Source: an uncultured Candidatus Melainabacteria bacterium (GTDB lineage Bacteria; Cyanobacteriota; Vampirovibrionia; Gastranaerophilales; Gastranaerophilaceae). From it: a DNA stretch of 64,000 nucleotides. The translations under genes were made by a program, and so were the position numbers. This document shows, piece after piece, positions 18,185 through 26,466 of this stretch (the stretch's first letter is position 1; every line of letters begins with the position of its first letter). Under the pieces are notes generated by a model. That model saw only the letters and a list, made by a program, of their open reading frames with translations, ran no database searches and had not been told where the DNA came from. The DNA lies in contig CAKUTX010000001.1 of NCBI GenBank assembly GCA_934692485.1, positions 186,001 through 250,000 of the forward strand. Direction: 5' to 3'.

Positions 18185-19258
18185 TTATTCAGCATCTTTA
18201 TTCATATCTTTGATACTTAAAGCAATTCTGTGTTCTTGTGGAGTGAATTTCTTAATAAGAACTTCAACGCTGTCACCAACTTTAAATTGATTAAATGGGT
18301 TAACGTTTTCATTGCTCATTTCAGAAACAGGTAACAAAGCTTCTACGCCAGGGAAAATATTGATGAACGCACCAAAACCTGTTACTTTATTGACAGTTCC
18401 TTTGATAACTTGTCCTTCTTCAAACTGTCCTTCGATTTGTTGCCATGGATCTTCGCCCATTCTTTTCAAAGACAAAGAAATTCTTTTTAGTTCATTATCA
18501 ATTTTGATAATTTTAACTTCAATAGTTTCTCCCAAAGAAATTACATCTGAAGGATGTTTAATTCTTGACCAAGAAATTTCAGAAATAGGTAACAAACCAT
18601 CGATACCGTTGATGTCAACGAATGCACCAAAATCTGCAATTCTAACAACTTCGCCTTTAACAACTTGACCTTCTTCAAGTTCTGACAAAATATTATCAAC
18701 AACTTGATCTCTTTGTTCAGCAACAGCTTGTCTTTGAGATAAGATAAGTTTGTTTTTCTTAGGGTCAGCTTCCAAAACTTTTACTTCAATTTTTGTATCA
18801 ATTAAACCATCAAATGGAGTACCTGTTCTTAATTGAGATGAAGGGATAAAACCTTTCAAATCAGCAACGTCAACCAATACACCGCCTTTAACGATTGAAA
18901 CAACTTTTGCAAGAATTGTATCGCCTTGAACTTTTGCGTCATTAAGTTGAGCCCAAGCTTGAGCGTAAGCAAGTCTTTTAAGAGAAAGTACCATACCGTC
19001 TTCGTCGTTTTCTTCTTTTAATACATAGAATTCTCTTTCATCACCGATTTCTAATGTTTCTGCATTTTCTGCTGATGAAGAAATCTCTTTATTTGGCAAA
19101 AACGCTTCTGTTTTAGCGCCTTTTACACTAATTAAATATCCGTCGTTTTCTTTTTTTGCAACTGTTCCTTCTACAATATCAGCTACAGAATAAGATTTTG
19201 AAAAAGATTCTTCTAACAATCTTTCAAATTCATCCATTTTTTCTAATGTTTGTGTCAT
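18185..19258 (-). CDS. rpsA: Ribosomal protein S1 homologue (paralogue A)
   Basis: RNA-binding protein that delivers mRNA to the 30S subunit. The 357-aa protein is a string of about four S1 domains; the third and fourth are clear (EEGQVVKGEVVRIADFGAFV near 195, EEGQVIKGTVNKVTGFGAFI near 278). This length matches short cyanobacterial-type S1 rather than the six-domain E. coli form. It lies 48 nt after ispH, an adjacency seen in other bacteria. A second S1 lies just upstream. Confidence 0.88.
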   Translation of the reverse strand: MTQTLEKMDEFERLLEESFSKSYSVADIVEGTVAKKENDGYLISVKGAKTEAFLPNKEISSSAENAETLEIGDEREFYVLKEENDEDGMVLSLKRLAYAQAWAQLNDAKVQGDTILAKVVSIVKGGVLVDVADLKGFIPSSQLRTGTPFDGLIDTKIEVKVLEADPKKNKLILSQRQAVAEQRDQVVDNILSELEEGQVVKGEVVRIADFGAFVDINGIDGLLPISEISWSRIKHPSDVISLGETIEVKIIKIDNELKRISLSLKRMGEDPWQQIEGQFEEGQVIKGTVNKVTGFGAFINIFPGVEALLPVSEMSNENVNPFNQFKVGDSVEVLIKKFTPQEHRIALSIKDMNKDAE

Positions 19259-19306
19259 TTTTATTTATTTTCCTTTCTTGAGTTTTTATAAACTTAATAT
19301 ATTAAT

Positions 19307-20182
19307 TTACGCATTCATAGATTTAACGCGATTTATAACCTTTTCAATAACATTTTGCGGAGTTGAAGCTCCTGCTGTTATAGAAATATTTTGTGATTTT
19401 TCAATCAAATCTTTATATAAATCCAATTCATCATCATTTTCTATGTGAATTGTTTTTGTAATATCCTTTAAAATTTCTGCCAAATGCGTAGTATTCGCAC
19501 TTTTTTTAGACCCGACAACTATCACCAAATCACTCTCTTTAGCAAGTTCTTTAGCTTCGGTCTGACGCATAGACGTACTTTTACAAATCGTATTTGCAAC
19601 GTGAACTTCTTTTGCCACAGAGATTAAATAATCAACAATATTAGTTAATGTTGTAATTCTTTGGGTTGTTTGTACTACTACACCAACGCATTTATGAGTT
19701 TTAATCTGCAATTCGTACTCTTTTAACTGTTCAACAGATGCTGCAACGACAACATTATCGCTGTATAATTTCGCATTTGCCTTAATTGCAACAACTTCTG
19801 GATGTTCTGATTTCCCGACTACAACGACAAAATAACCATCTTTTGCAAGTTCTATTGCTTTTTGTTGAACTTTTTTTACGTCTAAACAAGTCAAATCAAC
19901 TGGTTCAAACCCTGCTTTTTTAATCTTTTCAATAACTTCAGGACTTTCACCATGACTTCTGATAACACAAATTCCGTCACCACGTTCTGGAATTTCATTC
20001 AATGTTTTAATCCCTAATTCTTCCAACTCATGGATAACTTGTGTATTATGAATAAGTTCCCCCAAAACAAATACTTTTCTGTCAGGGTTTTCGGCTTTCA
20101 ATTTTTTTACGGTCTCTACGGCTCTTTTCACTCCGTAACAAAAACCTGCATATTTTGCTAATTTAATATTTTTTTCAGGCAA
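19307..20182 (-). CDS. ispH: 4-hydroxy-3-methylbut-2-enyl diphosphate reductase
   Basis: The last enzyme of the MEP isoprenoid pathway, making IPP and DMAPP with a [4Fe-4S] cluster. The 291-aa protein has the three cluster cysteines in GFCYGVKRAV (C15), DLTCLDVKK and NTICKSTSMRQTEA. The proton-donor region VVGSKKSANT is also present. The start appears to be TTG, preceded by AGAAGA. It is probably co-transcribed with the downstream S1 gene. Confidence 0.96.
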   Translation of the reverse strand: MPEKNIKLAKYAGFCYGVKRAVETVKKLKAENPDRKVFVLGELIHNTQVIHELEELGIKTLNEIPERGDGICVIRSHGESPEVIEKIKKAGFEPVDLTCLDVKKVQQKAIELAKDGYFVVVVGKSEHPEVVAIKANAKLYSDNVVVAASVEQLKEYELQIKTHKCVGVVVQTTQRITTLTNIVDYLISVAKEVHVANTICKSTSMRQTEAKELAKESDLVIVVGSKKSANTTHLAEILKDITKTIHIENDDELDLYKDLIEKSQNISITAGASTPQNVIEKVINRVKSMNA

Positions 20183-20327
20183 ATTTAATTGTCTTCTTTC
20201 AAATGAACTCGTAACACTTTCGCATTACTGTTCTATTATTGAAATATAAAAACGTGGAAAAATCAAGTAGCCTATCTAAATGGTCACAACTGAATAAATT
20301 ATTTTTAGTTTTTATAAGCGACAAAAA

Positions 20328-20356
20328 GGCGCAACATCTGTTGTTGCACCTTTTTT
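20328..20356 (-). terminator. Terminator after the second S1 gene
   Basis: A 9-bp stem (20328-20336 with 20342-20350) is flanked by A/T runs. One pair is G-U on the minus strand but C-A on the plus strand, so it is stronger on the minus strand, the direction of the upstream gene. Confidence 0.8.
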
Positions 20357-20377
20357 GAGTATTCTGTAATTTAAAAT

Positions 20378-21454
20378 TTATTCTTCAACAGCGTCGCTAT
20401 TTGCTTCTGTTTTTTCTGAATTAATAGTCAACGCAATACGTTTATCTGTTGGATTAAATTTCAAAATATAAGTATCAATTTTGTCACCAACTTGCAAAAT
20501 GCAATCTTTTTGATTTTGCAACTCAACAACTTCTGCGTGAGGCAACAATGCTTCAACACCAGGGAATACTTCTACAAAAGCTCCAAAGTGTTTAATTCTT
20601 GTGATTGTACCTTCAACTTTGTCACCTTCTTTAATATTTTTTTCAGCTTCTAACCATGGATCAGGTTCTAAGTTTTTCAAACTCAAAGATACTCGTTGTT
20701 TGTCATGATCAACGGCAATTACTTCAACATCAATTTTATCGCCAACATTCAAAATGTCTGTCGGATGGTCAATCCATCTCCAAGACAATTGTGACAATGG
20801 CAACAACCCATCAATGCCGCCTAAATCAACGAAAGCGCCAAAATCTGTAATTCTAACTACATCGCCTTTTACAATTTGACCAGCTTCAATTTGAGAGAAT
20901 ACATTTTTTCTTGCTTCAACGGCATTATCTTCATAAACTTTTTTATTAGAAAGTATAAAGTTATTTTGTTGAGAGTCAAGAGTTAAAATTTTAACTTCTA
21001 ACTTGCCACCAACTTCCAAATCACTTTCTTTAACTCTCAATTGAGATGAAGGCACGAAACCTCTTACACCTGAAACTTCAATAAGAACACCACCTTTAAC
21101 AACTCCAGCAATTGTTCCAAGAATTGTTTCGTCAGCTTCTTTAGCTTTTTCAAGTTCTTTCCAAGCATAAGCAAGGTCAACTTTCTTTTTAGACAACAAG
21201 AATTTGCCGTCCTCATCTTCTTCTCTTATAATTAAGAATTCATATTCTTTGCCTTTTTCAAACTTCTTTTCAACATTTTCATCTTTATCAACAGCTTCAC
21301 GTGTTGGAACAACTGCAATTGTTTTTGCGCCGATGTCTACCATCACACCCTGACTGTCATAACCACATACGATGCCTTTTACTAAATCACCTTTTTGAAA
21401 TTTGTAATCATACTTTTTCAATAATTCTTCAAAATCTAACTCACTTGATGTCAT
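20378..21454 (-). CDS. Ribosomal protein S1 homologue (paralogue B)
   Basis: A 358-aa S1-repeat protein with the same layout as the gene at 18185 (KKYDYKFQKGDLVKGIVCGY at the start; ITDFGAFVDLGGIDGLLPLS near 215). I take the start at ATG 21454 because GGAG lies 6 nt before it; an in-frame ATG at 21472 has no such site. The two S1 proteins differ throughout, so this is an old duplication. Cyanobacteria also carry two S1-type genes. It has its own promoter and terminator. Confidence 0.85.
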   Translation of the reverse strand: MTSSELDFEELLKKYDYKFQKGDLVKGIVCGYDSQGVMVDIGAKTIAVVPTREAVDKDENVEKKFEKGKEYEFLIIREEDEDGKFLLSKKKVDLAYAWKELEKAKEADETILGTIAGVVKGGVLIEVSGVRGFVPSSQLRVKESDLEVGGKLEVKILTLDSQQNNFILSNKKVYEDNAVEARKNVFSQIEAGQIVKGDVVRITDFGAFVDLGGIDGLLPLSQLSWRWIDHPTDILNVGDKIDVEVIAVDHDKQRVSLSLKNLEPDPWLEAEKNIKEGDKVEGTITRIKHFGAFVEVFPGVEALLPHAEVVELQNQKDCILQVGDKIDTYILKFNPTDKRIALTINSEKTEANSDAVEE

Positions 21455-21500
21455 TTTTACTCCATTTGTCATAAGACACTAATCTATTAACTTTGCGACT

Positions 21501-21529
21501 ATTGTAACAAAATTTTAAAAATTTGTAAA
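21501..21529 (-). promoter_or_regulatory. Predicted promoter of S1 paralogue B
   Basis: On the minus strand TTTACA (21524-21529), a 17-nt spacer and TACAAT (21501-21506): five of six matches in each box. Confidence 0.7.
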
Positions 21530-21571
21530 GTTTTTAGGTAAAATATCTTAACATTTTGACATCAAGAAACA

Positions 21572-21594
21572 GGGATTTACATTTGCAAATCCCC
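21572..21594 (-). terminator. Possible terminator after valS
   Basis: GGGATTT (21572-21578) pairs with AAATCCC (21587-21593). The T-run is poor on the minus strand, so it is a weak intrinsic terminator or an mRNA 3' hairpin. Confidence 0.45.
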
Positions 21595-21619
21595 TTCTTT
21601 AACTTGTCAATAGTCAGAT

Positions 21620-24289
21620 TTAAGCTTTCAAAGAAGCGATTAAATCTGAAATAGTTTTTTCTTGAATTTCAATTTCTGCTATTCTATTTTTGGTTTGTTC
21701 GATTAATTCTTTTGGAGCATTTGCTACAAATTTCGGATTATTAATTCTTCCACTTAGAGATTTTTTCTCATTTGTTAATTTATCCAATTTCTTTTGCTGA
21801 CGAGCAACTTCTGCATCCAAATCAATCAAATCGGCCAACGGCAATATAATCTTAGATGCGGAAACAACTGCAGTAGCACTCTTTGGCGGAACTTTTGCAT
21901 TCATTTCGGCATAAGAAATATTTTCTACACGCGCAAGTCGTTTAATATATGATTCTATTTCCTCAAAAATAGATTTTTCATCTTTATCAGCTCGAATTTC
22001 AATATCACATTTTACAGATGGAGAGATATTGAAACTTTGTCTAACATTTCTCAAAGAAGTGATTGTTTCAAATACCAATTCCATTTCTTGAGCTTCTTTA
22101 GAAAATTCCAACTCTTTTCTAAATATTGGGAAGTTAGAAATAATAATTGCAGACTTCATTTCATCGTCGCCTAATTGTTTATCAGGCTTAGAAATCAATT
22201 GCCATACTCTTTCAGTAATATGAGGCATTATAGGATGAAGCATTCTCAAAGACATATCAAGAACATATCTCAATACGCGTTGAGTGTTAGCTTTTAATTC
22301 TGCATCTTGAAGTTGAATTTTTGCGATTTCTACATACCAGTCACAGTATGAATTCCAGAAGAAGTCATAAAGAACGTGAGCTACTTCACCAATTCGGAAT
22401 TCTTTAATATTTTCATTAACTTCTTTTGCGGTCTTGTTTAATTTGTCCAAAATCCACTTGTCAGCAATTGTTAAATTTGAGAAATCAATATCTTTGTTAT
22501 CAACACCGTCCAAATTCATCAATACAAATCGAGAAGCGTTCCAAATTTTGTTAGCGAAATTTCTTCCGTATTCAAATCTTTCTTCGCTCATCTTAATATC
22601 TTGTCCGCCGTACGTACAAAGAGATGTCATCGTAAATCTCAAAGCATCACAACCGTATTTATCTATAATTTTAACTGGATCAATTGTATTACCCTTAGAT
22701 TTAGACATTTTTTGACCTTTTTCATCTCGGATAAGTCCGTGAATATAAACTGTTGAGAATGGTGCTTGTTTTGTAAATTCCAAGCCCATAGTAATCATTC
22801 TAGCAACCCAGAAGAAAATAATATCAAAACCTGTTACAAGAGTTGAAGTTGGATAGAATTTTTTAAAATCTTCGCTATCCGTGTTAGGCCAACCCATTGT
22901 TGAAAAAGGCCACAACCCTGACGAGAACCAAGTATCAAGACAATCAGTATCTTGTACGTAATTTTCAGGGTCCGGATTTTCTTTTGCTACAACCATTTCA
23001 CCTGTAACTTTATGATAATAAGCCGGAATTTGATGTCCCCACCAAATTTGACGAGAAATACACCAGTCACGAATATTTTCCATCCATCCTAAGTAATTTT
23101 TCTCCCATCTTTCCGGAACAAATTTAATCCTGCCGTCTTTTACCGCTTTAATTGCCTCTTTTGCCAAAGGCTCCATTTTTACAAACCATTGTTCTGAAAG
23201 TAGCGGCTCAATTGTAGTTCCGCAACGTTGGCATTTACCGACATTGTGTTCATGTTCACGAGTTCTTAGCAAGAAGTTGTTATAAGAAAGCATTCCTACA
23301 ATTTTTTCTCTTGCTTCGTACCTGTCAAGTCCATGAAGTTCTTGAGGCACTTCACCACAAGCCTTCATTGTTCCGTCATTATTAATTACCCAAATTGGTT
23401 TCAAATTATGACGTTGACCTACTTCGAAATCATTAGGGTCGTGTGCAGGAGTGATTTTTACAGCACCTGTACCAAAGTTTTTATCTACATATTCATCCGC
23501 AATAATCGGGATTTCTCTACCTGAAAGCGGAATAATAACAGTTTTACCGACTAATTCAGAATATTTGTGATCGTCAGGATGAACAGCAATTGCAACATCT
23601 CCAAAAATTGTTTCAGGTCTAGTTGTTGCTACAATAATCGCACCACTTTCACCCTTCAACGGATAAGAAATTTCCCACATATGGCCTTGCTCTGTTGCAT
23701 ATTCTGTTTCAACATCAGAAATTGCACTATTACAACGAGGACACCAATTCACAATATACTTACCTTTGTAAATCAATCCTTTTTCATAAAGTCTTACAAA
23801 AACTTCCTTTACAGCATCAGAACAACCTTTATCAAAAGTAAATCTTTCTCTTGAACGGTCAAATGAAGCTCCTAAACGTTTGCATTGGTCAAGAATTGCG
23901 CTCTTATGTTCATTTGTCCACTCCCAAGTTCTTTCAACAAACTTTTCTCTGCCTAAATCGTAACGAGTCAAGCCTTCTTTTGCCAATTGTCTTTCAACAA
24001 CATTTTGAGTGGCCAACCCTGCGTGGTCTGTTCCAGGAACCCAAAGAGTTTCATAACCGGCCATTCTGTGGTAACGAACCAAAATATCTTGCAATGTTTC
24101 GTCCAAAGCGTGCCCCATATGTAAAACTCCAGTAACATTTGGAGGTGGAATAACTATTGAATAAGGCGGTTTATCACTTTTTGCATCAGCTTTAAAATAT
24201 TCGCCGTCTTCCCAAAACTTATAAATACTTTCTTCAGTATCTTTTGCATCATAAACTGTAGGTAAATCTTCAATCTTAGTTGCTGTCAT
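21620..24289 (-). CDS. valS: Valyl-tRNA synthetase
   Basis: Class I synthetase that charges tRNA-Val. At 889 aa it fits the family. The HIGH motif is in PPPNVTGVLHMGHALDE (~47-63) and KMSKS in GQKMSKSKGNTIDP near residue 525. The editing domain contains TTRPETIFGDVAIAVHPDD. The C-terminus is a coiled-coil arm (VARQQKKLDKLTNEKKSLSG), a ValS hallmark. AGAGGA precedes the ATG. A tRNA-Val gene lies 1.7 kb away. Confidence 0.97.
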   Translation of the reverse strand: MTATKIEDLPTVYDAKDTEESIYKFWEDGEYFKADAKSDKPPYSIVIPPPNVTGVLHMGHALDETLQDILVRYHRMAGYETLWVPGTDHAGLATQNVVERQLAKEGLTRYDLGREKFVERTWEWTNEHKSAILDQCKRLGASFDRSRERFTFDKGCSDAVKEVFVRLYEKGLIYKGKYIVNWCPRCNSAISDVETEYATEQGHMWEISYPLKGESGAIIVATTRPETIFGDVAIAVHPDDHKYSELVGKTVIIPLSGREIPIIADEYVDKNFGTGAVKITPAHDPNDFEVGQRHNLKPIWVINNDGTMKACGEVPQELHGLDRYEAREKIVGMLSYNNFLLRTREHEHNVGKCQRCGTTIEPLLSEQWFVKMEPLAKEAIKAVKDGRIKFVPERWEKNYLGWMENIRDWCISRQIWWGHQIPAYYHKVTGEMVVAKENPDPENYVQDTDCLDTWFSSGLWPFSTMGWPNTDSEDFKKFYPTSTLVTGFDIIFFWVARMITMGLEFTKQAPFSTVYIHGLIRDEKGQKMSKSKGNTIDPVKIIDKYGCDALRFTMTSLCTYGGQDIKMSEERFEYGRNFANKIWNASRFVLMNLDGVDNKDIDFSNLTIADKWILDKLNKTAKEVNENIKEFRIGEVAHVLYDFFWNSYCDWYVEIAKIQLQDAELKANTQRVLRYVLDMSLRMLHPIMPHITERVWQLISKPDKQLGDDEMKSAIIISNFPIFRKELEFSKEAQEMELVFETITSLRNVRQSFNISPSVKCDIEIRADKDEKSIFEEIESYIKRLARVENISYAEMNAKVPPKSATAVVSASKIILPLADLIDLDAEVARQQKKLDKLTNEKKSLSGRINNPKFVANAPKELIEQTKNRIAEIEIQEKTISDLIASLKA

Positions 24290-24406
24290 ATAAAAAAATC
24301 CTCTTATTTTTTACGTATAACCTCAAAATAACACAAACAAAAAGAAATATCTACTTGGAATATTTATAGAAAATTTATTATCAGAAATTTATTTGAATTT
24401 TAGTGA

Positions 24407-24435
24407 TTGACTTTTTATCATGTTTTTTTTAATAT
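24407..24435 (+). promoter_or_regulatory. Predicted promoter of tRNA-Cys
   Basis: TTGACT (24407-24412), a 17-nt spacer and TAATAT (24430-24435). The start would be about 8 nt before the mature tRNA. Confidence 0.55.
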
Positions 24436-24449
24436 GAAGAAACGAGGAC

Positions 24450-24521
24450 GGCGACATGGCCAAGTGGTAAGGCAGGAGCCTGCAAAGCTCTTATCCCCCA
24501 GTTCGAATCTGGGTGTCGCCT
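24450..24521 (+). tRNA. trnC: tRNA-Cys (GCA)
   Basis: GGCGACA (24450-24456) pairs with TGTCGCC (24514-24520) as the acceptor stem. The anticodon loop CTGCAAA gives GCA for Cys, and the T-loop is GTTCGAATC. CCA is not encoded. A run of T follows immediately and probably ends transcription. Confidence 0.96.
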
Positions 24522-24548
24522 TTTTTTATTGCCCGTTAAAAAATTTAC

Positions 24549-24577
24549 TTGACAATATTAATGCATATTGTTAAAAT
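24549..24577 (+). promoter_or_regulatory. Promoter giving a leaderless TPM mRNA
   Basis: Perfect TTGACA (24549-24554), a 17-nt spacer and TAAAAT (24572-24577) end exactly 6 nt before ATG 24584. No Shine-Dalgarno is present, so transcription should start at the ATG. Confidence 0.75.
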
Positions 24578-24583
24578 TTCACT

Positions 24584-25270
24584 ATGATTAAGAAGAGTTG
24601 GTTTTTGGTATTATTATTTTTGGCAATGATGAATTCAAGCGCAAATGCGATTACGCTTAAATTTAACGGTTTTATTGCTGATGAAGCAAATCTGTTATCT
24701 CCTCAAATTGAAAATGATTTGAACATGACACTTTGGGATTTGCAAAAAAAATCAGGGGCAGATTTGGTTGTTGTAACCTTACCATCATTAAATGGAAAAT
24801 CTGTAGAAAGCGTTGCTCTTGATATTGGACGTTCATACAAACTTGGCGCTGTTGGGAAAAATAACGGTGTTGTGTTTTTGACTGCTCCAAATGAAAGAAG
24901 AATGCGAATTGAGCTCGGGACAGGGCTTGAAAAGAAAATAAACATGTCTACACTCGAAAATATTCGTGACACAGATATTCTTCCTTATTACAAAAAGGGC
25001 GATTATTCAAACGGAATTGCAAGAGGCGCGTACGTATTGGCTGATACTGTTGCAAATGTCGAAGGTGTTAATATTAAAGTTCAAGGAGTTTGCCCTCAAA
25101 AATTGAGTTCATACGGCCCAAGTCGCAGAGAAAACTATCCTTGGTGGGTTTGGCCTTTAGCGATAATTCTTAGTATATTCTCACCTCGCAGAAGATTTAA
25201 TTCTGGAAGTTTTGGTGGTTTCGGCGGAGGCGGAGGCTTCGGTGGATGTGGCTGCTCTGGAAGTTGGTAA
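24584..25270 (+). CDS. TPM-domain secreted/membrane protein (YgcG family)
   Basis: The 228-aa protein has a signal peptide (cleavage likely after SSANA, ~residue 23) and a TPM domain (~25-155: FIADEANLLSP, VVVTLPSLNGKSVE, RMRIELGTGLE). A hydrophobic stretch (~185-200) follows, then a Gly-rich tail ending GGCGCSGSW. This layout is typical of the family. TPM domains have been linked to phosphatase activity and photosystem or membrane-protein maintenance, but the role here is unknown. It is preceded by a strong leaderless-type promoter. Confidence 0.85.
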   Translation: MIKKSWFLVLLFLAMMNSSANAITLKFNGFIADEANLLSPQIENDLNMTLWDLQKKSGADLVVVTLPSLNGKSVESVALDIGRSYKLGAVGKNNGVVFLTAPNERRMRIELGTGLEKKINMSTLENIRDTDILPYYKKGDYSNGIARGAYVLADTVANVEGVNIKVQGVCPQKLSSYGPSRRENYPWWVWPLAIILSIFSPRRRFNSGSFGGFGGGGGFGGCGCSGSW

Positions 25271-25305
25271 AAAGTTTTTAATAATATTAAGAAAAGGGAA
25301 AATAT

Positions 25306-26010
25306 ATGAAAAATTTAGATAAATTTATTGAAGCCCTAAAAGAGAATTTAGGTGAAAATCTTTTGTCAGTAATAGCATTTGGCTCTCAAGCAAATGTTCA
25401 AGAACCTAAAAATAACCTGAATTTGATGATTGTTACGAATGAATTGAATGCAGAAAATCTATACGCAATATCTAAACACGTAAAAAAATGGGTTAAAGCC
25501 AAAAACCCTATTCCAATAATTATGAATAGAGATGAATGGTATTCTTCTTTCGATGTCTATGCTATTGAATACTCTGACATAAAAGAAAACTACAGACTTA
25601 TTTATGGCGAAGATTTAGTTCCTTCAATTTGCATTAACAAATATTTTCTTAGATTACAATGCGAATCTGAATTGAAAAACCTGTTATTAAAATATAAAAA
25701 TAATTTCTTATTAAATATAAAATCAGATAGAGAAATGAAAAAAATTCTTCAACATGTAATAAAAACTCTATTGGTTATCTTTAGAGCAATATTAAGGCTA
25801 CATGATTGTGCAGTTCCATACAGAGCAATCGACATTATTGAGTTCGTTTCAAATTACGTTTCTTTCAATAAAATTGTTATGTTAAAAATAGCAAAAGTTA
25901 AATACGAAAACGACGCTGATTACACTAAAGATGAGCTTATGTTCATAGAAGCTGAACTCGTTAAAGATATTCAAAATATTTTAAAACAAGTCGATACTAT
26001 GCGTTTTTAA
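25306..26010 (+). CDS. Nucleotidyltransferase-like protein with altered active site
   Basis: The 234-aa protein has AFGSQANVQ near residue 26 followed by N37-L-N39. This matches the GS...DxD layout of the polymerase-beta nucleotidyltransferase superfamily, but both metal-binding Asp are Asn. A helical region follows, as in HEPN- or substrate-binding extensions (YRAIDIIEFVSNY). If the alignment is right it is probably catalytically inactive. No toxin-antitoxin partner is adjacent. AAAAGGG precedes the ATG. The family call is tentative. Confidence 0.5.
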   Translation: MKNLDKFIEALKENLGENLLSVIAFGSQANVQEPKNNLNLMIVTNELNAENLYAISKHVKKWVKAKNPIPIIMNRDEWYSSFDVYAIEYSDIKENYRLIYGEDLVPSICINKYFLRLQCESELKNLLLKYKNNFLLNIKSDREMKKILQHVIKTLLVIFRAILRLHDCAVPYRAIDIIEFVSNYVSFNKIVMLKIAKVKYENDADYTKDELMFIEAELVKDIQNILKQVDTMRF

Positions 26011-26017
26011 ATTTTTA

Positions 26018-26026
26018 TGCTACAAT
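26018..26026 (+). promoter_or_regulatory. Extended -10 of tRNA-Val
   Basis: TGCTACAAT is an extended -10 (TGn plus TACAAT), 8 nt before the mature tRNA. No good -35 is seen, consistent with an extended -10 promoter. Confidence 0.5.
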
Positions 26027-26034
26027 TGTGAAAC

Positions 26035-26107
26035 GGGCGATTGGCACAGTTGGTAGCGCGCCACATTGACGTTGTGGAGGTCACGTGTTCAAGTCACGTA
26101 TCGCCCA
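26035..26107 (+). tRNA. trnV: tRNA-Val (GAC)
   Basis: GGGCGAT pairs with ATCGCCC as the acceptor stem. The anticodon arm CCACA-loop-TGTGG holds TTGACGT, giving anticodon GAC for Val. The T-arm has GTTCAAGTC. CCA is not encoded. The last 18 nt are repeated 176 bp downstream. Confidence 0.95.
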
Positions 26108-26206
26108 AATAAGAGGATTGACATTTTATTCAATCCTTTTTTTTATTGTTATTTGGACGATGGGACTCTCACCGGTTGTTTTTGTTTGTTGAACAAAAAC
26201 AACTGT
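26090..26206 (+). repeat. 117-bp direct repeat, copy 1 (tRNA-Val 3' end plus hairpins)
   Basis: Starts inside the tRNA-Val T-arm, continues through its terminator and ends after a 12-bp stem hairpin (26175-26203, arms GTTGTTTTTGTT and AACAAAAACAAC). It matches 26266-26382 with five substitutions and no gaps. Confidence 0.9.
26114..26144 (+). terminator. Terminator of tRNA-Val
   Basis: AGGATTGA (26114-26121) pairs with TCAATCCT (26130-26137), followed by a T run of eight. Confidence 0.9.
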
Positions 26207-26265
26207 GTTCTACCCTAAAGGGTATCCTACCTCGTAAGGCTCGTGCTGCTCGCCAACGAGGCAAG
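26207..26265. other. Unique segment between tRNA-Val repeats
   Basis: A 59-bp GC-richer stretch with its own inverted repeats (TACCCT/AGGGTA; CCTCGT with ACGAGG). No gene or tRNA body is recognised in it. Confidence 0.6.
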
Positions 26266-26382
26266 CAAGTCACGTATCGCCCAAATAAGAGGATTGACAC
26301 TTTGCTCAATCCTTTTTTTTATTGTTATTTGGACGATGTTACTCTCACCGGTTGTTTTTGTTTGTTGAACAAAAACAACTGT
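26266..26382 (+). repeat. 117-bp direct repeat, copy 2
   Basis: Second copy of the segment at 26090-26206. It contains the tRNA-Val 3' end (CAAGTCACGTATCGCCC) without the rest of the tRNA, then the terminator hairpin with a changed loop and the same 12-bp stem hairpin (26351-26379). Confidence 0.9.
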
Positions 26383-26413
26383 AATCTTTTTGTTCAAAAA
26401 TTATAAAACAATA

Positions 26414-26447
26414 CAAGCCTCTGTAAATTATTCAGAGGCTTGCTTTT
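26414..26447 (-). terminator. Terminator after the 845-aa gene
   Basis: CAAGCCTCTG (26414-26423) pairs perfectly with CAGAGGCTTG (26433-26442). It is followed by CTTTT on the plus strand and is less T-rich on the minus strand. It lies just past the stop of the minus-strand gene. Confidence 0.7.
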
Positions 26448-26466
26448 CCTACAAATTCTTACCTGA

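Noticed and set aside
21452..21472. Earlier ATG for S1 paralogue B
   Set aside because: No ribosome site for it, and GGAG is spaced correctly for ATG 21454.
22434..24135. Rightward frames inside valS
   Set aside because: Antisense shadows of a well-conserved synthetase with no ribosome sites or domain matches.
24290..24449. T-box or other riboswitch before valS, and likewise before pheT and ileS
   Set aside because: Leaders are short and AT-rich; I found no T-box motif (TGGN-type bulge) or terminator/antiterminator pair.
26146..26406. 86-aa rightward open frame across the tRNA-Val repeats
   Set aside because: It reads through hairpins, a terminator and tRNA sequence, has no ribosome site, and its content is explained by the repeats.
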